Shown here one piece after another: positions 1 through 5,696 of a stretch of DNA of 8,522 nt. Origin of the DNA: DATMYQ01 sp035560935 (GTDB taxonomy: Bacteria > Bacillota > Negativicutes > Sporomusales > Sporomusaceae); contig DATMYQ010000299.1 in NCBI GenBank assembly GCA_035560935.1, positions 1 through 8,522 on the forward strand. The letters are read 5' to 3'. Both the position numbers and the translations under genes were made by a program. The notes beneath the pieces were generated by a model. That model was given only the letters and a program-made list of their open reading frames with translations, was not told where the DNA came from and ran no database searches. The stretch's first letter is position 1. Each line of letters opens with the position of its first letter.

Positions 1-43
1 GCCATGAAATATTCGTGCGAAGAAGTTGAAAACAGATGGAGAA

Positions 44-58
44 GGAGAGAATATTTTG
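44..58 (+). promoter_or_regulatory. SD box that fixes the TTG start of the cupin gene
   Basis: GGAGAG at 44-49 is followed by a six-base spacer and TTG at 56-58. This is the best initiation site in the region and decides the start against the upstream in-frame TTG at 26. Confidence 0.65.
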
Positions 59-415
59 GATAAAATTAATTTGTTGCAAAAATTAAGCCTGTTTAATGAG
101 TTTTGGAGTCCTAAAATTGTTGGGGAACTAAACGACTCCTATATTAAACTGGCAAAATTAAAAGGTGAGTTTGACTGGCATCATCATAAGAACGAGGACG
201 AATTATTTTTTATCGTAAAAGGGCAATTGCTGATTAAATTTCGAGACCATGAAATTTCACTGAATGAAGGGGAATTCCTTGTCATTCCTCAAGGAGTCGA
301 CCATCTTCCGGTGGCAGCTGATGAAGTGCATGTCATGTTGATCGAGCCGAAAGAAACGTTAAATACCGGCAATGTGATAACGGAAAAAACCAAACAGACA
401 TTAGAGCGAATTTAA
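56..415 (+). CDS. Small single-domain cupin protein
   Basis: This is a 119-residue single-domain cupin. Motif 1 is visible as WHHHKNEDELFFIVKG, with the HxH pair and the following Glu that normally hold a metal. Motif 2 is GEFLVIPQGVDH, with the conserved PxG and the final His. All four usual metal ligands are therefore present. The family is functionally very broad (small enzymes, sugar isomerases, sensor proteins), so no substrate can be named. I chose the TTG at 56 because a clear SD box, GGAGAG at 44-49, sits six bases upstream. An in-frame TTG at 26 has no such box and would add ten polar residues. The short distance from the window edge suggests it may be the last gene of an upstream operon. 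Its base composition is more AT-rich than the ABC genes that follow. It ends 232 bases before the next gene, so co-transcription with the importer is uncertain. Confidence 0.85.
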   Translation: MDKINLLQKLSLFNEFWSPKIVGELNDSYIKLAKLKGEFDWHHHKNEDELFFIVKGQLLIKFRDHEISLNEGEFLVIPQGVDHLPVAADEVHVMLIEPKETLNTGNVITEKTKQTLERI

Positions 416-423
416 GTTTGCGT

Positions 424-585
424 AAGCGGGGCGCTACTTGCTCCGGCTTCGAAAAGTACAAAATAGATGTTGCTATGGGAAATTCACAGGATTTTACCGC
501 TGGTAATCCGATCAATGTCGTGAACGCCTGGGAATGTTTGAGGATAGACAAGCAACCGGAACAGGCGCTATACTGTTGTGTAGCG
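424..585 (+). promoter_or_regulatory. Intergenic stretch with four consecutive inverted repeats (possible structured leader)
   Basis: Between the cupin gene and the binding-protein gene the + strand can form a series of hairpins. (1) 424-432 pairs with 440-449, nine pairs with one bulged G. (2) 489-498 pairs with 502-509, eight pairs with a two-base bulge and a three-base loop. (3) CGCCTG at 525-530 pairs with CAGGCG at 562-567 and encloses an inner six-pair stem, 535-540 with 549-554. (4) 566-573 pairs with 578-585, eight pairs with a TGTT loop. None is followed by a T tract, so they are not ordinary terminators. I compared the stretch by eye with the TPP, SAM, cobalamin, guanidine, ZTP, GEMM and Moco consensus elements and saw no convincing match. 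It could be a cis-regulatory RNA, DNA operator sites, or chance pairing. A candidate promoter overlaps elements 3 and 4, so only one of the two readings may be true. Confidence 0.3.
545..574 (+). promoter_or_regulatory. Candidate sigma-70-type promoter for the NitT/TauT-type importer operon
   Basis: TAGACA at 545-550 (5 of 6 to the -35 consensus) is separated by 18 bases from TATACT at 569-574 (5 of 6 to the -10 consensus). Transcription would start near 581-583, giving an untranslated leader of about 65 bases before the lipoprotein gene. The -10 box lies inside a hairpin-capable sequence at 566-585. This is a pattern match only. Confidence 0.4.
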
Positions 586-626
586 TTCAGTGCGTGCTGT
601 GATAAAACATTATAAAACTGTCAACG

Positions 627-651
627 AAGGGGACGAATGACGGAACAATGA
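627..651 (+). promoter_or_regulatory. SD box and four-codon mini-ORF overlapping the lipoprotein start
   Basis: AAGGGG at 627-632 is followed by four bases and ATG at 637. That frame reads Met-Thr-Glu-Gln and stops with TGA at 649-651, which overlaps the lipoprotein ATG (648-650) as ATGA. Ribosomes could load at the mini-ORF and restart at 648, since 648 itself has only weak SD-like sequence at the proper distance. Confidence 0.35.
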
Positions 652-1604
652 AAAAAACAATCAGTGTGATTTTACTTATTGCCATAACGTTTGCGGCGGG
701 GGCCTGCACCAGTCTGAAAAAAGAAACGGCGACACCACCAGCGGAAGGGAAACTGCGGACGGTCACGGTCGGATTGATGCCGGATGTGGAATCTATTCCG
801 TTTATTATTGCCCAGGAGAAGGGTTATTTTAAAGAAGAGGGCCTGGACGTCAAACTGGAATTTTTTAAAAGCGCGGTCGATCGCGACAGCGCGCTGCAAA
901 GCGGTAATCTGGACGGTGCCGTTTCCGACATGCTGGCAGAAGTCTTTGCCAAAGCCGGCGGCTTTGACATGGTGATTACTTCCATGACCAGCGGCAGTTA
1001 TAAAATGGTGATTGGTAAAGATATTACCGCGACTACGATCCAGGAATTGAAAGGTCGGGATGTGGCCATTTCCAAGAATACCATTATCGAATACGTTACC
1101 GATCGGATGTTGGCGGAGGGCGGTTTAAAACCGGATGACATCAATAAAATCATCATTCCTCAGATCCCCGCCCGATTGGAAATGCTGCAAAACGGTAAAA
1201 TCGCCGCTGCGACCATGCCGGAACCGCTGGCATCACTGGCCGTTAAAAACGGTGCCAAGCTGTTGCGCAGTTCCGATCAACTGGGGCTTTATCCGGGTGT
1301 CATGGTGTTCACCCGAAAAGCGGTGACCGAAAAAGAAAAAGAACTGCAAGCGCTGTATCGGGCCTATAGTAAGAGTATTGAATATCTGGCTCGCGAGCCA
1401 CTGGAAAAGGATATGGACATGTTGGTGGAAAAAGCAGGATTTCCGCCGGGAGTGAAAGGTGTGCTGGTGTTACCGAAATATCAAAAAGCGGTTGCGCCTA
1501 AGATTGCGGATGTGGAGACCGTGATAAATTGGATGCTGGAAAGAAAATTGATCCAGAAGCCATTAGGCTATCAAGACTTGGTTGATGATCGGTTTACACG
1601 GTAA
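648..1604 (+). CDS. ABC importer substrate-binding lipoprotein, NitT/TauT/SsuA (NMT1/THI5-like) family
   Basis: This 318-residue protein is the extracytoplasmic solute receptor of the importer encoded by the next two genes. It has a Lys-Lys start, a hydrophobic core (residues 5-17) and a lipobox AGAC with Cys20 as the predicted lipidation site. Position -3 is Ala rather than the usual Leu, so the box is slightly atypical. The mature part opens with the family pattern VGLMPDVESIPFIIAQEKGYF, then EEGLDVKLEFF, then a 'sample the trait' segment SGNLDGAVSDML, and further on LKGRDVAIS and AAATMPEPLASLA, all typical of SsuA/THI5-like periplasmic folds. The family carries sulfonates, nitrate, pyrimidine precursors and other small organic compounds, so the substrate is not fixed. 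The ATG at 648 is 15 bases from the nearest SD box (AAGGGG, 627-632). That box is better spaced for a four-codon reading frame whose stop overlaps this start. Confidence 0.87.
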   Translation: MKKTISVILLIAITFAAGACTSLKKETATPPAEGKLRTVTVGLMPDVESIPFIIAQEKGYFKEEGLDVKLEFFKSAVDRDSALQSGNLDGAVSDMLAEVFAKAGGFDMVITSMTSGSYKMVIGKDITATTIQELKGRDVAISKNTIIEYVTDRMLAEGGLKPDDINKIIIPQIPARLEMLQNGKIAAATMPEPLASLAVKNGAKLLRSSDQLGLYPGVMVFTRKAVTEKEKELQALYRAYSKSIEYLAREPLEKDMDMLVEKAGFPPGVKGVLVLPKYQKAVAPKIADVETVINWMLERKLIQKPLGYQDLVDDRFTR

Positions 1605-2363
1605 ATGGCAATGATACGGATACGGAATTTGGATGTCACGTATGAATCGCAAAGAGAGCGCTATGCCGTTCTCCGCAACATTGACCTGGAGCTGGAAGCG
1701 GGGGAGACCTGCGCGATCATTGGTCCTTCCGGCTGCGGAAAATCTACCCTGTTGAAAGTATTGGCGGGCATTGTTACGGATTTCGACGGGTCAGTGGAGA
1801 TTGACGGTCAACCGGTGATGCCTCGTCGGCAAAAAATCGGTTTTATCCCGCAAAATTATGGTCTGCTGCCGTGGAAAAACGTTTATGAAAATGTTTGTCT
1901 GGGGGTAAAAATTAAAAACCCCGGCCAGTCCAGCGACCGGGAACAACTTGGCCTTTTATTGCAGCAACTGGGTCTGGGCGGACTTGAAGACCGTTATCCG
2001 GGAGAATTGAGCGGCGGGCAGCAGCAAAGGGTGGCTCTGGCGCGCTCTTTTCTGTTAAAACCGGATTTGCTGCTGATGGATGAGCCTTTTTCCGCGCTGG
2101 ACGCCATGACGCGGGAGGAAATTCAGGCGGTATTTCTGGCAGTCTGGCGCAAACACGCAGTTTCTACGATTCTGGTGACCCATCATGTGGAGGAAGCCGT
2201 TTATCTGGGACGAAAAATAGTGATTTTGTCGCCGGCTCCCGGACGGATCAGCAAAGTGATTAATAATCCCCTGTTTGGAGAAGAAGAGATCCGGGAGCGG
2301 CCGGAGTTTTTTCAACTCAGTATGGAATTGCGGAAAATAATGAAAGAGGACTGGGCGAAATGA
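1605..2363 (+). CDS. ABC importer ATPase, NitT/TauT/SsuB family
   Basis: This 252-residue cytoplasmic ATPase powers the importer. All nucleotide-binding elements are intact: Walker A GPSGCGKST at residues 40-48, Q-loop Gln83 in FIPQNYGLLPW, signature LSGGQQQR at 135-142, Walker B LLLMDEP at 155-161, D-loop SALD, and switch His193 in VTHH. The NYGLLPW stretch after the Q-loop and the SPAPGRI segment near the C terminus are typical of the nitrate/taurine/sulfonate branch. The ATG directly follows the TAA of the lipoprotein gene, and a second ATG two codons later could also serve. The last four bases overlap the start of the permease gene (ATGA). The gene is complete and of normal family length. 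The transported substrate cannot be read from this subunit. Confidence 0.93.
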   Translation: MAMIRIRNLDVTYESQRERYAVLRNIDLELEAGETCAIIGPSGCGKSTLLKVLAGIVTDFDGSVEIDGQPVMPRRQKIGFIPQNYGLLPWKNVYENVCLGVKIKNPGQSSDREQLGLLLQQLGLGGLEDRYPGELSGGQQQRVALARSFLLKPDLLLMDEPFSALDAMTREEIQAVFLAVWRKHAVSTILVTHHVEEAVYLGRKIVILSPAPGRISKVINNPLFGEEEIRERPEFFQLSMELRKIMKEDWAK

Positions 2364-3106
2364 CGGAAAAGGGAACAGGATTTTGGTATCTTTATGGTAT
2401 CCTGGTTTTGCTGGGATTGTGGCAGGCGGCGGCTGTTCTCACCCAATTACCGGTCATTCCGCCTCCGGGAAATGTCCTGATCAACTTGATCGACGTTTTT
2501 TCCGCCAAAATTGCCGTGCATGGCGCTTACAGCCTGTGGCGTATTATCGCAGGTGTTTTTCTGGCTGTGGCGGTCGGGATTCCTATCGGACTCTGCATGG
2601 GGTATTTTCCCGCGTGGGACCGGGCGTTGTCGCCGATTATCTATTTAACATATCCTATCCCCAAGATCGCGCTGTTGCCTATTTTAATGTTGATCTTCGG
2701 ATTGGGAGAATTATCGAAAATCATTATGCTGTTTCTGATCGTTGTTTTTCAGGTTGTGGTGGCCGTGCGGGATGGGGTGAAAAGTATTCCGAAAGAAACC
2801 TATTATCCCCTGTACTCCCTGGGTGCTGGGTTTTTGGCTGTGTTCCGGGAGATTCTGATTCCTGCTTCCATGCCGAAATTTTTAACCGCGCTGCGGGTAG
2901 CTTTGGCGACGGCGATTGCCGTGTTGTTTTTTACTGAAACATTTGGTACTCAGTATGGCATGGGTTACTTTATCATGGATGCCTGGATGCGGGTCAATTA
3001 TCTGGAAATGTATTCCGGCATTGTGGTTTTAAGCGGCATCGGACTGATTCTATTCGGAGCCATTGATTGTCTGGAACGCAAACTGTGTTATTGGCAGCAT
3101 AAATAA
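2360..3106 (+). CDS. ABC importer permease, NitT/TauT/SsuC family
   Basis: This 248-residue inner-membrane protein forms the channel of the importer, presumably as a homodimer because only one permease gene is present. Hydrophobic segments lie at about residues 8-27, 63-82, 93-115, 120-136, 180-197 and 218-237, which fits the six-helix BPD_transp_1 fold. The coupling 'EAA' loop is recognisable as SLGAGFLAVFREILIPASMP at about 153-172, where the ATPase docks. The VIPPPGNVL stretch near residue 32 is common in SsuC/TauC/NrtB-type permeases. The ATG overlaps the ATPase stop codon in ATGA, which indicates translational coupling. It is the third and last clear gene of the importer set. No terminator was seen directly after it, so read-through into the channel gene at 3213 is possible. 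Confidence 0.92.
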   Translation: MTEKGTGFWYLYGILVLLGLWQAAAVLTQLPVIPPPGNVLINLIDVFSAKIAVHGAYSLWRIIAGVFLAVAVGIPIGLCMGYFPAWDRALSPIIYLTYPIPKIALLPILMLIFGLGELSKIIMLFLIVVFQVVVAVRDGVKSIPKETYYPLYSLGAGFLAVFREILIPASMPKFLTALRVALATAIAVLFFTETFGTQYGMGYFIMDAWMRVNYLEMYSGIVVLSGIGLILFGAIDCLERKLCYWQHK

Positions 3107-3195
3107 AAGATACCGGTCAACATCTCGTTAAACCGGAAAAAGATCGAAAAGGCGTCAATACGAAACTGGAAAACGCGGGCTGCTGCTAGTATAAG

Positions 3196-3215
3196 TAAGG
3201 AGAGAACTTATTTTG
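3196..3215 (+). promoter_or_regulatory. SD box and TTG start of the channel gene
   Basis: TAAGGAGAG at 3196-3204 is followed by eight bases and TTG at 3213-3215. It is one of the best SD boxes in the window and supports the non-ATG start. Confidence 0.75.
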
Positions 3216-3893
3216 CTATTACAAAAGAGAATCCCTATCGTTTTTATCATAGTAGTGTATTTGACGTTTGCGATCTTTACGATTGTCTTTCCGTACTGGT
3301 TTTCAAATTATATCCCCTTTCATGAGATTCAGAGTAGTATTGGCTTTTTTGGAGCCAGTATTATTTTTGGGCTTTTTGCTTTTTGCATTATATTACCAAT
3401 TATTACACTGGCGATCCTGATCCGAACAGCCTTTAACCACACTTTAACGAGAGCAAAGAGTTTGGGTTTTGTATTTATTACTTATTTATATATGATATTT
3501 GCGTTTGCCTGCGTATACTTTTTAATGTGTGATGTGGGAGATCATGTCAATGCGGTGAGGATGAAGGATGCTCCGTCTTATGAAAGCGGACTGGAACAAG
3601 AGATGCCGGTAAAAAACAAAGGATTTGTTGATTTATCACCATTCCAGGGGATCGATAAAAAATTGTGGCGCAGTGTTGATACGCCTGACAAAAAGGTGTG
3701 CCAGCTTACGGAAAACAAAAATGATGTTTTTATTGATTGCCTTTATCTCAGCACGGTAACGATCGCTACTTTAGGGTATGGGGATATTGTGCCCAAGCTG
3801 TGGTATTCAAAGCTTGGAATCAGTATTGAAGTGGTTATCGGGCAACTGTTTTTAGTCTTAGGGGTGTCCAGCGCTTACTCCAGAAAAAAATAG
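3213..3893 (+). CDS. Small K+-channel-like membrane protein (Ion_trans_2 type pore, no RCK domain)
   Basis: This 226-residue protein has hydrophobic segments at about 7-27, 43-70, 84-106 and 200-220. Between the third and fourth lies a polar loop (about 107-172) and then a pore helix and filter, STVTIATLGYGDIVP, at 180-194. TLGYGD (186-191) is a variant of the K+ selectivity filter TVGYG, so a tetrameric potassium channel in the cytoplasmic membrane is the likely function. The protein ends a few residues after the last helix, with no RCK/TrkA-N, cyclic-nucleotide or other sensor domain. The start is TTG at 3213, fixed by the SD box upstream. It lies 106 bases after the permease gene, may be co-transcribed with it, and is followed by a strong terminator. 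It appears more AT-rich than its neighbours. Other cations or a regulatory membrane role cannot be excluded. Confidence 0.75.
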   Translation: MLLQKRIPIVFIIVVYLTFAIFTIVFPYWFSNYIPFHEIQSSIGFFGASIIFGLFAFCIILPIITLAILIRTAFNHTLTRAKSLGFVFITYLYMIFAFACVYFLMCDVGDHVNAVRMKDAPSYESGLEQEMPVKNKGFVDLSPFQGIDKKLWRSVDTPDKKVCQLTENKNDVFIDCLYLSTVTIATLGYGDIVPKLWYSKLGISIEVVIGQLFLVLGVSSAYSRKK

Positions 3894-3910
3894 AGAGGGC
3901 AAAAAAACAG

Positions 3911-3964
3911 AAAATAGCCTGGAAGGGCCGTTGGTTTTCACTAACGGTTGTTCCAGGCTATTTT
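3911..3964. terminator. Bidirectional rho-independent terminator between convergent operons
   Basis: A perfect 14-base inverted repeat (3911-3924 with 3951-3964) encloses a second eight-pair stem (3928-3935 with 3940-3947, one G-T pair) and a TTTC loop. The outer arms begin with AAAATAGCC and end with GGCTATTTT. On the + strand the T run sits at 3961-3964, and on the - strand seven T follow (complement of 3901-3907). It lies 17 bases after the channel stop codon and five bases after the aldolase stop codon, so it can end both transcripts. Confidence 0.92.
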
Positions 3965-3969
3965 AATAT

Positions 3970-4734
3970 CTAAACCGGGGAGCGCAACGACGTGAATAAT
4001 TCGGAACTGCTCCGAGCCAGAAGGGTGGTCAGATGGGTATAGTAATAACCGACTCCCTGATTCAGACGAATCACTGCATTCTCAAAGTTGCCGGCGGTAC
4101 CGGAGGTCTTGCCGGTTTGATGGATAGCGGAAAATGCTTGCTGCAGGGCTTCCTGAACAACGGGATGTTGTACCTCGCCGGGATAACCCAATGATTGTGA
4201 CAAATCCGTAGGTCCGAGAAAGACCACATCTACTCCGGCGACATTGGCGATCGGAGTGATATGTTCCAGCCCTTCCCGGTCTTCAATCTGGACACAGACC
4301 AATGTTTCACGGTTGACCTCTTGAGCATATTCCTTTATGTTTCGTTTAAAACCGTAATGTGCTGAACGAGTGCCTACGGCCAGACTGCGTGAGCCCAGGG
4401 GATGATATTTTACGGCAGCGACGATTTCTTCCGCCTGACGGGCATTAGCGACATGCGGGGCCTGGATGCCCATCGCGCCCCGGTCCATGTATTGTAAAAT
4501 GATTTCAGGGTCATTCTTGGGGGGCCGGACGATCGGTGTGGTGTTGCTGACTTCGGCGGCCATGATCATGAGTTCCGCTGTCTCCAGCGATATGGAGCCG
4601 TGCTCGCAATCAATGAGGACCCATTCGAAACCCATATTTCCGGCCATTTCGACGAGGTGGGGAGAGGGGATCATAATCGACAAGCCCAGAACCGGTTTGC
4701 CGGCAAGCAGGGCTTCTTTTATTTTATTGCGCAT
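3970..4734 (-). CDS. HpcH/HpaI-family aldolase (class II pyruvate aldolase, metal dependent)
   Basis: This 254-residue TIM-barrel enzyme resembles 4-hydroxy-2-oxoheptanedioate aldolase (HpaI) and 2-dehydro-3-deoxyglucarate aldolase (GarL). Both split 4-hydroxy-2-oxo acids to pyruvate and an aldehyde through a metal-bound pyruvate enolate. Visible catalytic residues are His45 in DCEHGS, Arg70 in IVRPP, and the metal ligands Glu151 in QIED and Asp177 in FLGPTDLS. I chose the ATG at 4734. AAAGGA (4748-4743) is eight bases upstream, and this start places His45 and Arg70 at the numbers they have in HpaI. Longer starts at 4743 and 4794 lack a well-spaced SD, and the latter would overlap the upstream gene. 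It is the last gene of the phosphonate-type operon, 34 bases after the binding protein. The true substrate is unknown. Its barrel superfamily also contains C-P bond enzymes, so a 2-oxo phosphonate is a possible but unproven substrate. Confidence 0.88.
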   Translation of the reverse strand: MRNKIKEALLAGKPVLGLSIMIPSPHLVEMAGNMGFEWVLIDCEHGSISLETAELMIMAAEVSNTTPIVRPPKNDPEIILQYMDRGAMGIQAPHVANARQAEEIVAAVKYHPLGSRSLAVGTRSAHYGFKRNIKEYAQEVNRETLVCVQIEDREGLEHITPIANVAGVDVVFLGPTDLSQSLGYPGEVQHPVVQEALQQAFSAIHQTGKTSGTAGNFENAVIRLNQGVGYYYTHLTTLLARSSSELFTSLRSPV

Positions 4735-4768
4735 CTTATACATCCTTTCGCCGTATCGGCTGATTCTG

Positions 4769-5650
4769 TTACTTGATTTTCGAGAGATCCACATTTAACG
4801 CCTTAGCGGTGTCCCGGATGATTTGAAAGGTATCATCCGTGGCGACAACGTACTTTGTCGCGCTCACGGGTTTTAACGCTTCCGGACGCAGTTCATGGAC
4901 TTTCGTCATGGCTTCGACAAATTTATCCTTAAGTGCCGGATCGATATCTTTGGCAACGGCAAAAGGGGATTGGGGGATGGGGGGGCAGGTGTGAACGATG
5001 ATCACTTCGTCTTTAGTGATAATCCCTTTGGCAATGGCCCGGCCATAGGACATTTCATCAACGGCGGCCGCTTCCACTTTTTTGTTTTTTACCGCCAGTA
5101 TCGAGGCATCGTGTCCGTTGGAATAAAGAACCGTGGCGAAATCCTTGTTCGAGAGGCCATTGTCCAGCAAGACCTTGGCCGGGATAAGATACCCGGATGT
5201 GGAGGCAGGATCGGTAAAGGCGAAGGTTCGGCCTTTCAGATCGCTTAACGACTGGATGCCGGTATCCTTGTGTGTAATGATATAGCTGTTATAGGTGGGA
5301 GAGCCATTTTCTCCGACCCGGACTACGCAAACTTTGGCACCGGCCCGTTCTGACGCCATAACATAGGAAAAGGGTCCGAACATGGCGGCATCAATATGAT
5401 TGGTTCTCATTGCTTCCACAACCGCGTTGTAGTCACTGGCAACATAGGGTTCAATCTTAACTTTCATAGATTCCTCGAGATAGGAAATCAAAGGAGCAAA
5501 TTGTTTGAGCGTTTCCTGGGCGTTTTCCGACGGAATAATGCCCAGGCGGAACGTTTTTGGCGCCGGGCTGGTCTGACATCCGGCCAGGCCGCCCAGCAGG
5601 CAGACGGCGATTACCACGATTAAACCTCGCTTAATCAGAGAAAATTTCAT
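4769..5650 (-). CDS. phnD: PhnD-family substrate-binding lipoprotein (phosphonate/phosphite type)
   Basis: This 293-residue protein is the extracytoplasmic receptor for the PhnC/PhnE-type importer. The signal peptide has basic residues at 2-8, a hydrophobic core, and the classic lipobox LAGC with Cys25. The mature part starts with FRLGIIPSENAQETLKQFAP, which is typical of PhnD. It then shows FGPFSY (91-96), DPASTSGY (147-154), SNGHDASILAV (from 177) and AVDEMSY (from 197). In PhnD homologues the corresponding loops form the pocket that grips the phosphonate oxygens. Family members bind 2-aminoethylphosphonate, methylphosphonate, phosphite or hypophosphite, and some act on non-phosphorus ligands, so the ligand is open. 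The ATG at 5650 has GAGGGA (5662-5657) six bases upstream. The gene is unusually placed, after an aminotransferase gene (46-base gap) and not next to the permease or first in the operon. Confidence 0.9.
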   Translation of the reverse strand: MKFSLIKRGLIVVIAVCLLGGLAGCQTSPAPKTFRLGIIPSENAQETLKQFAPLISYLEESMKVKIEPYVASDYNAVVEAMRTNHIDAAMFGPFSYVMASERAGAKVCVVRVGENGSPTYNSYIITHKDTGIQSLSDLKGRTFAFTDPASTSGYLIPAKVLLDNGLSNKDFATVLYSNGHDASILAVKNKKVEAAAVDEMSYGRAIAKGIITKDEVIIVHTCPPIPQSPFAVAKDIDPALKDKFVEAMTKVHELRPEALKPVSATKYVVATDDTFQIIRDTAKALNVDLSKIK

Positions 5651-5696
5651 TTTCGTTCCCTCATTTCCACATATTTGTTGTCTGGAAAACGTTGGT

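Noticed and set aside
1..63. Open frame from the window edge to TAA at 61-63, overlapping the TTG start of the cupin gene by eight bases.
   Set aside because: It could be the tail of an upstream gene, but only about 20 codons are visible, another frame is open to 29, and nothing in either tail is recognisable.
418..615. Open frame of 65 codons on the + strand in the intergenic stretch.
   Set aside because: No SD box, no family resemblance, and the region is full of inverted repeats. It looks like non-coding sequence.
416..647. Known riboswitch (TPP, SAM, guanidine, ZTP, Moco) in front of the importer.
   Set aside because: A CGCCTGGG string recalls the end of the ZTP motif, but the required partner segments are missing, and none of the other consensus cores was found.
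3113..3136. CCGGT/ACCGG inverted repeat after the permease gene as a terminator.
   Set aside because: Only five pairs with a long loop and no T run follows.
3167..3195. TGGAAA with TATAAG as a promoter for the channel gene.
   Set aside because: The start site would fall inside the SD box at 3196-3204, which would remove it from the transcript.
4735..4794. Longer aldolase start at 4794, overlapping the phnD-like gene.
   Set aside because: The extra 20 residues are basic and not family-like, there is no SD box, and the start at 4734 has a well-placed AAAGGA and correct catalytic numbering.
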